Source: Rhodotorula mucilaginosa (Eukaryota > Basidiomycota > Microbotryomycetes > Sporidiobolales > Sporidiobolaceae). From it: 64,000 bases of DNA. Both the position numbers and the translations under genes were made by a program. The DNA is taken from contig CP137873.1 of NCBI GenBank assembly GCA_034406715.1, positions 124,001-188,000 of the forward strand, in the 5' to 3' direction. The notes below the pieces were generated by a model, which ran no database searches, had not been told where the DNA came from, and saw only the letters and a program-made list of their open reading frames with translations. Below are positions 45,616-56,403 of this stretch, piece after piece. The first letter of the stretch is position 1; every line of letters begins with the position of its first letter.

Positions 45616-46650
45616 TCAGTGCCTGAACACCCTTTTCAGTATATCTCTTTTCCTTGTCTGTGTTTTAGTAGGTTGAAACTCTGGCGGAGGGTTTGGGGGT
45701 GCGGACCTCCCAGGCTCAGGGTCCCCAGGGATAGTGTTAGGAGTCTGGAGAGCAAAGGCCCTGACAAGTTGGGGAGGTTGCAACCCTGGCTTTGAGATGT
45801 AAGTCTCAAGGAAGAGCTTGGAGATGTAAGTCTCAAGGAAGACATGGAATGCAGGTTCGCTGCGGAGGAAAGCCTTGTGGTCTGGATAGGTCCAAGCTCC
45901 TGGGAAGGGATTGGCTTTCATGACGGCGTCCTTGTCAAGTTTCTTCAACTGTGATGACGGAATATGGCTGTCAGCTCAAGGCATGGTGCTGGAGCGCATG
46001 TCAAGCCCAAGGAAAGCAGAAACAAGAATAGCGCAACCCACCATCCACCACTGCACAGCATCTGGCTGCCATGCCAGCTGTAATGCATACAGTGTCAGCA
46101 TGTTTTTGAAACCTCCTCGTTTGACATCACTGGTGTAAACCTACCAAATAGGAACAGCTTATGATGGGTCCCACGGCATAAGCAAGCCTTCGCGGGAGTT
46201 GGTTCAGATACCTGACCCACGCGCCAAAGATCACTCGCGCAGGAGGATCGAGCTTGATGTACCTTGTCTTGACTGGAGTACTTGTGATCCATGCAAGCAC
46301 CTCTTCGAGATTTGACACCACCTGCTGGCATATGTTTGTGTCCACCTGCATGTGTGCCTGCCGTGTGACTTTTCCAAGCATGGAGTCCACCTCTTTTGGC
46401 AATGAGGGCAATACAGTTGGTGATGGATGAGCGGTCTTCACCCTGGAGTTTAGTCCAGTGCTGATCGGAACCCCACCGTGTTGGGATTTCTCCCCTTGGG
46501 AAGAGTCATCATAGAGAGGAACAGTGAAGCGCAACCATTGACGCATCAGTGGCTGGTCCCAATACCTGGTGTAGAGGGTCCGTGGGAACCATGGAACCCA
46601 AGAATCAGTAGAATCAGCTCGAAGAAATGCCGGGGTCGTTGCCTATTTTG
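45616..46650 (-). CDS. Unrecognised two-module gene family, member 2 (probably 5'-truncated)
   Basis: Recognised by its microexon. A long exon (about 46650-46145) reads YWDQPLMRQWLRFTVPLYDD, parallel to SWDRPELRRWMRFTPRVNNP in the member at 47217-53731, and ends CSYL. Intron 46144-46078. Microexon 46077-46042 (36 nt, LAWQPDAVQWWM), nearly identical to LAWSPDAVQQWM of that member. The last exon (about 45948-45616) starts LKKLDKDAVMKANPFPGAWT and contains a tandem duplication FLETYISKLFLETYISK; it lacks the family's usual LG[LI]...W ending. The first module (long exon plus microexon) is not found upstream, so the copy is probably truncated. Function unknown. Confidence 0.45.
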
Positions 46651-47216
46651 AAACGTCGTTCCCACTGCCATGACTTGCAAGTTTACCGCGACATGTATGC
46701 CAAGGTCCGAGCGAGACTGACGCGGACTCGCTTAAGCTCGACTTGCTCTTCTGAGTCTCTTTCTGGCTCCTTCGTCTTCAAACCAAACTCAGCACTATTC
46801 TGGTTGCAGATACTACCACCCAAAGTTACCAGCTGTAATGTAGGCGTTGGACCTCAAGGGTGGCGCATTTCCTCGACGGAAACTGGCACATCATCTCCGT
46901 TGACTCTCGCTTCCCTTTTTCCCTCGTCCCCCGTGCGCTCATTTCTTTTCAATGTCCGATCTTGAGTCACTGCTTGGCTCCGGCCTGTCTGCAGTGCATC
47001 ATGGCCAAACCTGCGCAGGGAATCAAGTTTACGTTAAACTCGAACGTGCTGCCTTTCAAAAGGCAAAATCTGTTGGAGTCAGACCAGAAGCTGCTTACTA
47101 GACCTGCTGCACTCCTGGCTATATCAACATTGTGGCAATGGAAGGATCCCAGACCGAAAAAGGTCTGGGATTTGCAAATCAATCTATGGAGGTGCAACAA
47201 GCCTTTGGGGCCGGGC
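46651..47216. other. Unassigned stretch with a perfect hairpin
   Basis: No gene supported. At 47146-47171 a 10-bp perfect inverted repeat (ATCCCAGACC / GGTCTGGGAT) flanks a GAAAAA loop. Otherwise it may be decayed 5' parts of family member 2. Confidence 0.35.
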
Positions 47217-48003
47217 TTACCAGCCACGGCGCACTCTGGTGTACCGCAGGCCAGAGTAGATTCCAAGCTGGAATGAAGGCACATTACTGCAGCTAATTGG
47301 CATATGTGTTATTGGAGAATGTGTGACAGCACTGGGGGGCGGAGACTGGGTTTACGGTGCAGGAATGGTCCGCATGGACCGGAATTCAGGGTACAAGCTC
47401 AAGAAGTATTTCCTGTATTTATCCTTGCAGGAGCCAGGAAAGGCAGGCAACAAGCAAGCATGTGTGCCCATAGCATGGTTCTTGGCAACATTAGAGAAAG
47501 CAGGCCACAGTGTCAGCTACTCAGGTGCATCATCTCGAGAATAAGGAGCATGCAAACGGAGGTACCATCCATTGCTGCACTGCATCAGGACTCCATGCAA
47601 GCTTGTGCAAAAAATAAGGTGCAAGATCAGCCCAGAGTCTCAGCACAGTCATGATTGGAGTGCTGGACACGCACCAGGTACGAGAGGGTCAAGAAGCATC
47701 CCTCCGCTTGACAGAAAATTGCCCATTCATGTAGATGGTTGATCAGTGCACTGAAAGCTTCCTGTGCTAGTTGGTGCATGTGTAGTTTCTGATACCATGC
47801 AGCAACCAATTCGTCCCTAAGCCACACAAAAAGGTGGTTGACTTCTTCTGTTACGTACTCTCGGTCCTCCTCCAGGATGAAGTCATTCTGTGCCGGCATG
47901 GCACGCAGAGTTCCAAGGAGCCCGTTGACCTCAGTATTGGGTCGGTCAGGACCGGTGAGAGTCCATGGCAGGGCAATGGCCGTAAAGAGGTCAGACACCC
48001 AAG

Positions 48004-48318
48004 TGTTGGAGGCGCGAAGTGACGGCCTTCTCACTTTCGCCTGTTGGCTCGTTGCCCCGACTTCTCCCCTCGTTTCCCCAGCTCCGTCATCTTCATCGTC
48101 TCGCGTTTCGTCGTCCTCGTCATCGGAAGGCTTGGCCTCGCCACTCAGCCTCGCCTTGATGACCTGTGCGAGCGAGTCGGATCTTGTGGTTTTCCTCACG
48201 ATTCGCACTCGCTCTGCACAGGTACGTAGCATCGTGCATAGCTCGTTTCTATTGCATTATCTAACGATTCGCACTCGCTCTGCACAGTCCCTGCCCGAGA
48301 CGAGAACTCTCCGCGATA
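48004..48318 (+). repeat. 5' LTR of the copia-type element
   Basis: Begins TGTTGG and ends GCGATA. A 24-bp repeat (attcgcactcgctctgcaca core) occurs at 48198-48221 and 48264-48287, 66 bp apart. Between the copies the sequence has the shape of an intron: GTACGT donor, CTAAC branch, CACAG acceptor. Confidence 0.95.
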
Positions 48319-48330
48319 GGTTATGAGCTC
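48319..48330 (+). other. Primer-binding site, half-tRNA-iMet type
   Basis: GGTTATGAGCTC directly follows the LTR and matches the complement of the conserved initiator-tRNA anticodon loop region (GGTTATGAGCCC), as in copia and Ty5. The gag start codon (48323-48325) lies inside it. Confidence 0.75.
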
Positions 48331-51300
48331 CTCGCGCGCCGACATCTCGGGAGCGAACCGCGCTCTCGCAGCGGTCCCTCGCCTCAAAGGCAAGGACACC
48401 TACCCGCGCTGGTCGTCCGCCCTCAAGCTCTACTTCAAGAAGTCGAAGAGCTGGGGTGTCATCTCGGGATCGGAACCGAGACCGTCCGTCGTCGCCGCCG
48501 TCGGTCCTAGCACCGCCACCGGCGCCACCGCGCCCGCCACCAACCTCGAAGCGATCGAGGCGTGGGAGGACAAGGACAACGAGGCCAAGTTCGACATCGT
48601 CTCGACAGTCAGCGACGAGCAGCAGAACAAGCTGTATCGTCTTCCGGACACGGCGACGTCGAAGGAGTTCTGGGATCTGCTCGAGAAGGACTACGCCTTA
48701 CTCGGTACCGTCGGGAAGCAGGTCCTCGCGCAGCAACTCTGGTCGCTTCGGCTTCAGGACAGCAAGTCGATGGAGGAGCACCTCGCGAAGATGCGGGACA
48801 CGGCCGCGCGTCTCGACTCGATCGGCGAAGGGCTTCCGACCTCGACTCTCCTCGTCGCCATCAAGGCTTCCCTCCCGGAGTCTTGGAAACCGATCCTCTT
48901 CTTGCTCGACAGCATGAAGTCCGACGACCTCGACGAGATCTGCGCCCGCCTCATCGACGCCGACGAGCGCGAGAAGCTCGTCTTCGGAAACACGAAGGGT
49001 TCCTCGAACAAGAACCCGGCGGCCCTCGCAGCCGCACCGACGAAGGACAAATCGAAGTCCAAGTGTTTCAACTGTGGCAAGAACGGCCATTACTCGCGGG
49101 ACTGCACGAAGCCGCCGTCGGAGGCGACGCTCGCCGCGAGGAACAAGAAGGCTCTCTTGACGAGCACTTCGCCCACGGACGCCGCGCGAACGTACGCGCT
49201 TGCGATTACGGTCGGCAAGGCCAACGTTGCGCCTGCCACCAGCGACGACGACGATGACCCAACCACGAGCTACGAGTCCTGGGTTCTCGACTCCGGCGCC
49301 GCCTGCCACTTCACGGGCGAGCGAGACTCGCTCGCCAACTTCGTCGAGTCGGAGACGAAGGTTGTGGTCGCCGACAACTCCACCGTCACATCGCCGGGAT
49401 ACGGTACCGCCATCCTCCTGACGGAGAAGGGCGACCGCCTCAAGCTCAGTCGAGTCCTCCACCTTCCGGGTGCGAAGCAAGGACTTCTTTCGGTCTCCGC
49501 TCTCGTCGAAGCCGGCGCCACGGTCAGCTTCGCGTCGGGACCGTCGAACAGCGTCGTCAAGATGGGCAACAAGGTCATCGTTAGCACGATTGAAGGCAAG
49601 GGCTACGTGCTCAACGCCAAACTTCTCCGCTCGGGAGAACACTCGCAGTCCGCCGTCACGCACGCCTTTCTCACGCGCGAGAAGGAGTCGGCGTCTCTCA
49701 TGACGTGGCACCGCCGCCTCGGACACATCGCACCGTCGACCATCCTCGCCATCGCGTCGGAGGAGATGGTCAAGGGACTCAGTCTTTCCGACAAGAAGAT
49801 CGAAGACTGCGAGTCCTGCATCGTCGCCAAATCGAAGCGCTCTCCGTTTGCCGCCACCTCGACTCCGGCGGAAGGAGTGCTCGATCGCGTCTTCATGGAC
49901 CTCGGGTTCGTCGAAGACCCGGATCGCGAGGGCCGAAAGACGTATCTCGTCCTCGTCGATCAGTACTCGAACGCACGTTGGACGTTTCCGCTCGCCTCAA
50001 AGCACGCCGCAGTCGTCTTTGAACACTTCCAGACGTGGAAGACGGGCATCGAAAGCCTGACGGGCCGGAAACTCCGCCGGATCCGCTCCGACAACGGATC
50101 CGAGTTCGTCAACTCGACGTTCTCCAAGTTCTTCAAGGACGAGGGAATCCTCCACGAGGTGACCGCGCCGTACACTCCCGAGCAGAACGGCCAGGTCGAA
50201 CGCCTCAACGGATCGCTCATGGCTCTCGTCAAGGCCATGTTGCACGACGCGAAACTCGGAAAGGAGTACTGGTCGTTTGCACTCGACGCTGCGACCTACG
50301 TCTCGAACCGCTCCGCCCACCCGCGCATCAAGGGGAAGACCATCTACGAGGTCTTCATGGGTCACCGTCCCGCCATCGGTCACTTGCGTCCGTTTGGCGC
50401 CGTCACCTACGTCCACGTCGAGAAGGCGCTCCGCAAGAAGCTGGACGCCACGGCCGTCAAAGGCAGGTTCGTCGAGTACTCCGGTGAGTACAACTATCTC
50501 GTCCTGCTCGAGGACGGGAAAGTCGTCACGACGCGACACGCGACTTTCGGACACTCCGAGGAGTCCGAACTCGTCGTTCCGCCTTCCGCGCTCGAACCCG
50601 TCGCCGCCGAACCCGAACAAGAACCCTTGCCGCCTCTCGAACCGATTGACGACCAGCAGGTGTCGGTACCGCCTGCTGATGGGCACGAGTACGTGCTCGT
50701 GCGCACGGGTCCGAACCCGGGCGCGCTCGAGAATGTCGACCCCGCAAACATTCTCGAAGGCGGACGCCGAACTCGCGGCCGGTTCGCCACGATCGAGGAG
50801 TTGGTCGAGCCGGAAACGATCTACGCCAGGCTCGCCATCGTCCACGACTCGGAGGAGCCGGACAAGGAGGGTTCTTGGGAGGAGGACTCCGTCTTTGTCG
50901 GCGTCGCGATGCCGGAGACGCCTCGCTCGTACGCCGAGGCCATGGCGTCGCCGCACAAGACCGAGTGGGTACAGGCGATGAACGACGAGTGGGACGCTTT
51001 CGCCAAACACCAGGTTCTCGCCCCCGCTACGCTTCCTCTCGGCTCGAAGGCGCTCGGCACGACTTGGGTTTTCACGCTGAAAACTCTCGCAGACGGCTCT
51101 CGACGCTACAAGGCTCGACTCGTGGCGCAAGGCTTCGCCCAACGACCCGGCATCGACGTCAACGAGACGTTCGCGCCGGTGGTGCGCGCCTCGACGATTC
51201 GCTATCTCGTCGCCGTCGCCGCCTCGAAACGACTCGACCTCGTCCACTTCGACTTCAACACGGCGTTCCTCAACGGTCGGATGACAGAAGACGTCTTCAT

Positions 51301-52711
51301 CCGCGTCCCGCACGGCTACCCGGGCAAGGTCGCCGACGGACAGGTCCTCAAGCTCGTCGGGAGCATGTACGGGACCAAGCAGGCGCCGAGGGAGTGGTAT
51401 CGCGCGCTCAAGGCGCTCATGGGCAAGCAGGGCTACGTCGCCGCCTTCGCTGACCCGTCTTCACCAAGTCCGTCGCAGGATCGCTAATCGTCATGGCGAT
51501 CTACGTCGACGACGGACTCGCCCTCTCGTCGGACTCGAAGCTCATCTCGTCGGAGCTTTCGGCGCTCCACAAGGTCTACTCGCTCAAGGTCCTCGGTCCG
51601 GTCTCGACTTTCCTCGCTCTCGAAGTCGAACACTTGCAGGACGGACTCTTCTGTTGGCGCGAGTGCTGAAGCCTGTAGGGTTCCCGCCGCGGCTAGAGAG
51701 AAGTGTAAACGTCGGTGCTATGCAAGGACAAGCGAGATCATATCTACCTAGAGAGAAGTGTAAACGTCGGTGAGGAGAAGGAAAGAAAGAGGGAAACATG
51801 ATGAAACTGAACATGGCCCTCAGACCTCCGGACTCGCCGGAACAACACTTCCTCCGGAAATCCTCCCGACCACCACTCTCCGTACTTCCCAACATCTTCA
51901 TTCACCATTCCAAGTACGTCTCTTCGATGCTCGAGCGTTTCGGCATCACGATCCCGTCGCGCGCTCGTGCGAACACGCCGATGGAGGAGCGCTACGGCAT
52001 GGCGCCCGACTCGTCGCCGGCGTTCAACGACATCAAGCTGTACCAGTCCGCTGTCGGCTCGTTGATGTTCACGGCGACTTACGTCCGCGCCGACATCGCC
52101 GTCGCCGTTCGCGCCGTCGCTCAGCGCGTCATCTCCCCGACGGAGAATGACTGGAGCGCTGTCAAGCGCATCTTCCTCTACCTCAGCAACACGGTCGACT
52201 ACGGCATCTTGTACCAGCGCGACACCCCGATCGGTCTCGCTGCGTACTCGGATGCATCTTGGGCCGACGATCTCGAATCTCGTCGGTCGGTCGGAGGTTA
52301 CGTCGTTCTCGTCGCCGGAGGAGCGATCTCGTGGCGCAGCAAGCAGCAAACGCTCGTTGCCACTTTGACAACGGAGTCCGAACTCCTCGCCGCGTCGGAC
52401 GCCACCAAGGAGGTGATCGCCCTTCGTCGTTTGGCGACGGATCTCGGTCACGGCACGGTTGGTCCGACTACGATCTTCGAGGACAACGCCGGCGCTATCG
52501 CCATCGCCGAGAACCCCACGTCCCACGGTCGCACGAAGCACTTCGACGTTCAGCAGCTCTTCGTTCGCGAAAGGACGACTTCGGGCGACATCAAACTCGT
52601 CTACATCTCGACGCACGACATGGTCGCCGACACTCTCACCAAGGCGCTCGGTCGCGTCAAGTTTGAGTTCCACCGCGATGGCATGGGCTTCCGCTCGCTC
52701 TCGACACTTCG

Positions 52712-52720
52712 CGGGAGGAG
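52712..52720 (+). other. Polypurine tract
   Basis: CGGGAGGAG immediately before the 3' LTR, the expected plus-strand primer. Confidence 0.6.
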
Positions 52721-53035
52721 TGTTGGAGGCGCGAAGTGACGGCCTTCTCACTTTCGCCTGTTGGCTCGTTGCCCCGACTTCTCCCCTCGTTTCCCCAGCT
52801 CCGTCATCTTCATCGTCTCGCGTTTCGTCGTCCTCGTCATCGGAAGGCTTGGCCTCGCCACTCAGCCTCGCCTTGATGACCTGTGCGAGCGAGTCGGATC
52901 TTGTGGTTTTCCTCACGATTCGCACTCGCTCTGCACAGGTACGTAGCATCGTGCATAGCTCGTTTCTATTGCATTATCTAACGATTCGCACTCGCTCTGC
53001 ACAGTCCCTGCCCGAGACGAGAACTCTCCGCGATA
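52721..53035 (+). repeat. 3' LTR of the copia-type element
   Basis: Identical by eye to the 5' LTR over all 315 bp; followed by the CCAAG target duplication. Confidence 0.95.
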
Positions 53036-53731
53036 CCAAGGGTTGTTGACCCGCGGCGTGAAGCGCATCCACCTGCGCAATTCAGGGCGATCCCATGACT
53101 GCCTTTTCAGGCTGTCCACTGTCTCTAGGTGTGAATAGCCTGGCAGCTATAGGGCAGGTCAACTACCCGTCGAGGAGGGCAAGAACTACTTCACTTGCCA
53201 TTCTCATAAACATTGCCGTCGGTGTCCTTGAAAGCTGTATGAAGAGCCATGTTATTGGCGCAGTCACTGAATAGTACTTACTGGAAAGGAACTTACAAGG
53301 ATTGCAACATGGGCAAGCCCGCAATCTTTCGCCTCGAGTCCGGGCAAATGCGGCGGATGTTTGAGGTCCCTGACGAGTTCTGCGAGAGCGACAAGGTACA
53401 CTGGGTGGTGTCCAATGCTTGTGCCTGCAAAGGCACTTTGACGGGCATGCCAGTCCCGCCAGGCAGCCTTGATGCGTATCGGAAGTTTCGATTCGGCGCG
53501 ACCTTGCTCGAGATGCGCGACATACGCCGAAAGCTGCGCCATCAGGTCCTTGCACTGGGCTTTTGCCCACAATTGACAGACTGATCTGGGTCCCGAGTCT
53601 TGATCAATCTCTAATAGGGCGACACGCTCCAGATAGTCGTGGGTGTAGTCGACGACGAGCTGGCAGAGCTTCCATTGATGGGAATCCTCCGGATCAAGCC
53701 TCACAAAGTGCGCAGAAATGCGCGGGTCCAT

Positions 53732-54770
53732 GGCGTAGCAGAGGCTCGGGGTTCCTGCAGCTGACCAAGCCGAGCAGCGTGAACAAGCTGAGCTCCCCGA
53801 GAGCTGGTGTCTGGCAGCGAGTTGGGTCGACAACCGGCTTGTCCGCGGAGGCCGGAAGAGGCGTGTGCACCATGGGGGCGCTCTCATTGGCTAGCACGGC
53901 TTACATACTACCTTATCGCGTTATCGCGTTGTCTCGATCTGCCTCGGGACATCCTGAAGGGGCACACTACATCCCTGCAAAGTTGAGTTGCTTGAGCACG
54001 AAATACGTCCGGACCTTCGCAAACTGATGCGAAATCTACGTCGAGAGGGAAAAGAAACCCCGTTCTCTACAGAGTCGCTTGTTATGATTGACTGTTGCAT
54101 GTCTCCTACACAACAGTGTAGACTGTTGAGAAGGACCCACAAGAACTGCAGCACAGGCAAGCTCGGAATCGTTTGCCTCGAGCTCATTTTCTTTTGCGCA
54201 ACCCCATTGTCCCCGTGCTTCCCACTGCTCCGCCGCCGCCGTCCGGATTGCTCTCCCCCGCTTGAGCTACACCCGTGTATTGCAACCCTCGTACGCTGAA
54301 CTTCTCTTCCGTGAGTGATCTTTCAAAGCTTGAGAACAATGAGGAGGCTCGCAGGGGCGCACACTTTTAAGCTTGCTCGCTACACATCGCCCCTCTTCTG
54401 CTAATTCCTGGTATTGCCGAAGTTACACGAGAGGCTGAGTCAAGTCTCGAACGGCCTCCAGTGCGGTTCAGGGGTGCAGGGCGACGAGCTCGCGGATAGT
54501 GGCGACCAATGTTGCGCGGAGCGGGGGCAGAACAGGCGGCTGTTCGCATGGAGATGAGCGTATGACGCGATAACAAAGCTCACTTGCGCTGCTTTTTGGC
54601 TTACGTCAAAGTATCGGACATCCGAGCGCGCGCTCAGGCCGGTCCCATAGTCGTCCGCGGACATCCCGGGACGGCCGACCTCACGCCTCACGTACTCACG
54701 CCCTTCTCTTTCTCCCTCTTCAATCTTGACAGGCTGTGCAGCGCCGCCTTCACCAAACACCACCTGCTCA
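53732..54770. other. Divergent region between two family members
   Basis: About 1 kb between starts of the members at 53731 (minus) and 54771 (plus), so likely a shared promoter. An 8-bp direct repeat (cgcgttat/cgcgttgt) lies near 53918-53935. No gene supported. Confidence 0.35.
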
Positions 54771-56151
54771 ATGCAGTCTAACCTGCCCATGGCGCACAAC
54801 ACGCCCGATGCTGACGCGCTGCGCAAGAGATTCCTCTCCGAGTACAAGAATGACTTGGAAACGGTTGCACGCAACTATCTGGAGCGGCCCGTCACCCACG
54901 TGGTGACTCGCCGTGGAGGGCTGCCAAGTTGGAAACGCACAGAGCAATTCCTTGATGACCTGCAGAAGTGGACAAATTTTCTCTTGAGGGCTGAATCTGC
55001 TCCGACTGATCAACAGTGGAGGCCACTCCTTGACCCGGAGACTAAACGTCTCATTAGTGATGTCCGTGAGGTGTTTAAACCTTGGTGGGACGCAAACAAG
55101 CAGACAAAGACATACTACGGGTTGCAGCTTTTTCGCCAGGCCGTGTTTGATCTCTTGGACTGGGTCAAAAAAGAAAAGTCCATCGTGCCTACACTGGGGT
55201 GCCTTGTGAGTCTTTCACATCCACATACTGGAGGTCACCTCACTTGACCGTGAACTGACTAGCTTTGTGGTCCACAACTATACAGTTTGTCCTTACTCCG
55301 CAGGCTGTTTGGGCACAAATGGTATGAGTAAATGCGTTTGACTTGCCCATAGATGATGACCTGACTGCACTATGCTTTGACACATCAGCGCAAGTATGAG
55401 CACCTCAATGAATTCCAGCCCAATAGGGTCCTGGATCGCATCTCTGCGCCTATCGGCATACAACAGCGCATGTGGAAGATGCCCGGCGTTGACCTCAATT
55501 ACGCACCTCTGGCAGTCTTCCATGTCACAAACCTTGTGCACGGTCATCAACAAGGGGCACAGGCAAGACAGGAGCTCTCTGCCTTGGCAGATTCCCTGGC
55601 CAGATCAGTGAGATCATCACCTTCAAAAACTGAGCTTAGATCCGGTCTCAAAAGACAGGTCGAGCGTTTCATCGGCCCTGCAGTGAAGTACTGGTACGAC
55701 GAGAGCCAGAACCTGAACACCGGAGCTGCACCGTGGTATGCCAGCCTCCTCAAGACGATTACATCTGAAGCGCACACCATCGCCAAGTATGAGGGGCCGG
55801 TACTTGCGATTCAGTTCCTTGTAAGCATTGCTGCCTCAGCCACTCTGTGCAATAGTCTGTAGGCTGACAAACAAAAGAAAACTTCCAGGAGCGCTACACT
55901 CCAGATTTGATTGACAAGCACATGGTGAGTCGGGCAGGACACAGGTCGAAGTTGCAGAATTGCTGAAACCCAACTGCTTGACCGGGGGCGGGGTTTAGCA
56001 CCAGGCAGTGCCGGAAGCAAGAGCTTTTCCGCATTCGGCGCGCGACATGACGAGGATTGCAAACACGACAAGCATTGCAAACCTACTCAACCCCAACTCC
56101 CTGGGCCTCCGCGCAAGCGTGCGATATGGCAGAGCCGTCCGGCACTGGTAG
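54771..56151 (+). CDS. Unrecognised two-module gene family, member 4 (intact reference copy)
   Basis: Best-preserved member; no known domain. ATG 54771 (MQSNLPMAHNTPDADALRKR). Exons 54771-55205 (435 nt), microexon 55286-55321 (36 nt, FVLTPQAVWAQM), 55389-55820 (432 nt), microexon 55889-55924 (36 nt, ERYTPDLIDKHM), 55999-56151. All junctions are phase 0 and the sum is 364 codons, so 363 residues. The long exons are helical and charged, with aromatic clusters (VREVFKPWWDANKQTKTYYG) and end LGCL and IQFL. The last exon has ARAFPHSARD and ends LGLRASVRYGRAVRHW, shared with member 1. Two long-exon plus microexon modules suggest an ancient internal duplication. No signal peptide or membrane span seen. 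Lower GC than flanking housekeeping genes. Confidence 0.65.
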
Positions 56152-56403
56152 ACTGTAGAGAGGATGTGTTTTCCTGTAATCATGGTCGGATTCTTGTCCC
56201 TAGAAGTCAGGGCAGTCGACGGTGTGTAAGCCAACACGCGGACACTTCAACAAATTCTGCGCGTCTTCGGTTTTGCCCACATTTTGCTCTCCTCGCGCGG
56301 AAGGCAGAAACTCGGGCGAACGAGCTCGCGGTCGATGGCTCCGGCCTCGCTTCTCGTGCTTTCCTCTTTGCCCGTCCTCGTCGTCGCCAAATCTTCCGTT
56401 AAC

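Larger units (their letters stand above)
48004..53035 (+). mobile_element. Ty1/copia-type LTR retrotransposon (broken, recent)
   Basis: 5,032 bp, bounded by identical 315-bp LTRs (48004-48318 and 52721-53035) and a 5-bp target duplication CCAAG (47999-48003 and 53036-53040). Parts in copia order in one gag-pol frame from ATG 48323: Gag with KGKDTYPRWSSALKLYFKKS; a CCHC knuckle CFNCGKNGHYSRDC near 49065; aspartic protease WVLDSGAACHFT near 49280; GAG-pre-integrase HRRLGH and integrase with DNGSEF; reverse transcriptase (WVFTLKTLADGSRRYKARLV); RNase H with YSDASWADD. The primer site (48319-48330) matches the anticodon-loop region of tRNA-iMet; a purine tract precedes the 3' LTR. Identical LTRs imply a young insertion, yet pol looks broken, about two or three breaks. 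It lies in a host family gene in antisense. Confidence 0.93.
47217..53731 (-). pseudogene. Unrecognised two-module gene family, member 3, split by an LTR element
   Basis: Start ATG 53731 (MDPRISAHFVRLDPEDSHQW). Exon 1 is 53731-53297, 435 nt, exactly the length of exon 1 in the member at 54771. Microexon 53234-53199 (LSRTPTAMFMRM) is followed by a GC donor. The second long exon starts at 53098 (SWDRPELRRWMRFTPRVNNP), is interrupted by the element at 48004-53035, and continues in the same frame at 47998 (VSDLFTAIALPWTLTGPD) to 47675 (LTLSYL); without the insert it is 387 nt. Microexon 47601-47566 (LAWSPDAVQQWM). The last exon reads LLPAFPGSCKDKYRKYF and ends LGIYSGLRYTRVRRGW at 47217, but has one in-frame TAA at 47352-47354. 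Host gene inactivated by the insertion. Confidence 0.55.

Noticed and set aside
46860-47276. Plus-strand open frame between two family copies
   Set aside because: No start context or homology; it overlaps decayed family sequence on the other strand.
49997-51313. 438-codon minus-strand open frame
   Set aside because: It is the antisense shadow of the LTR element's GC-rich gag-pol frame and shows no domain.
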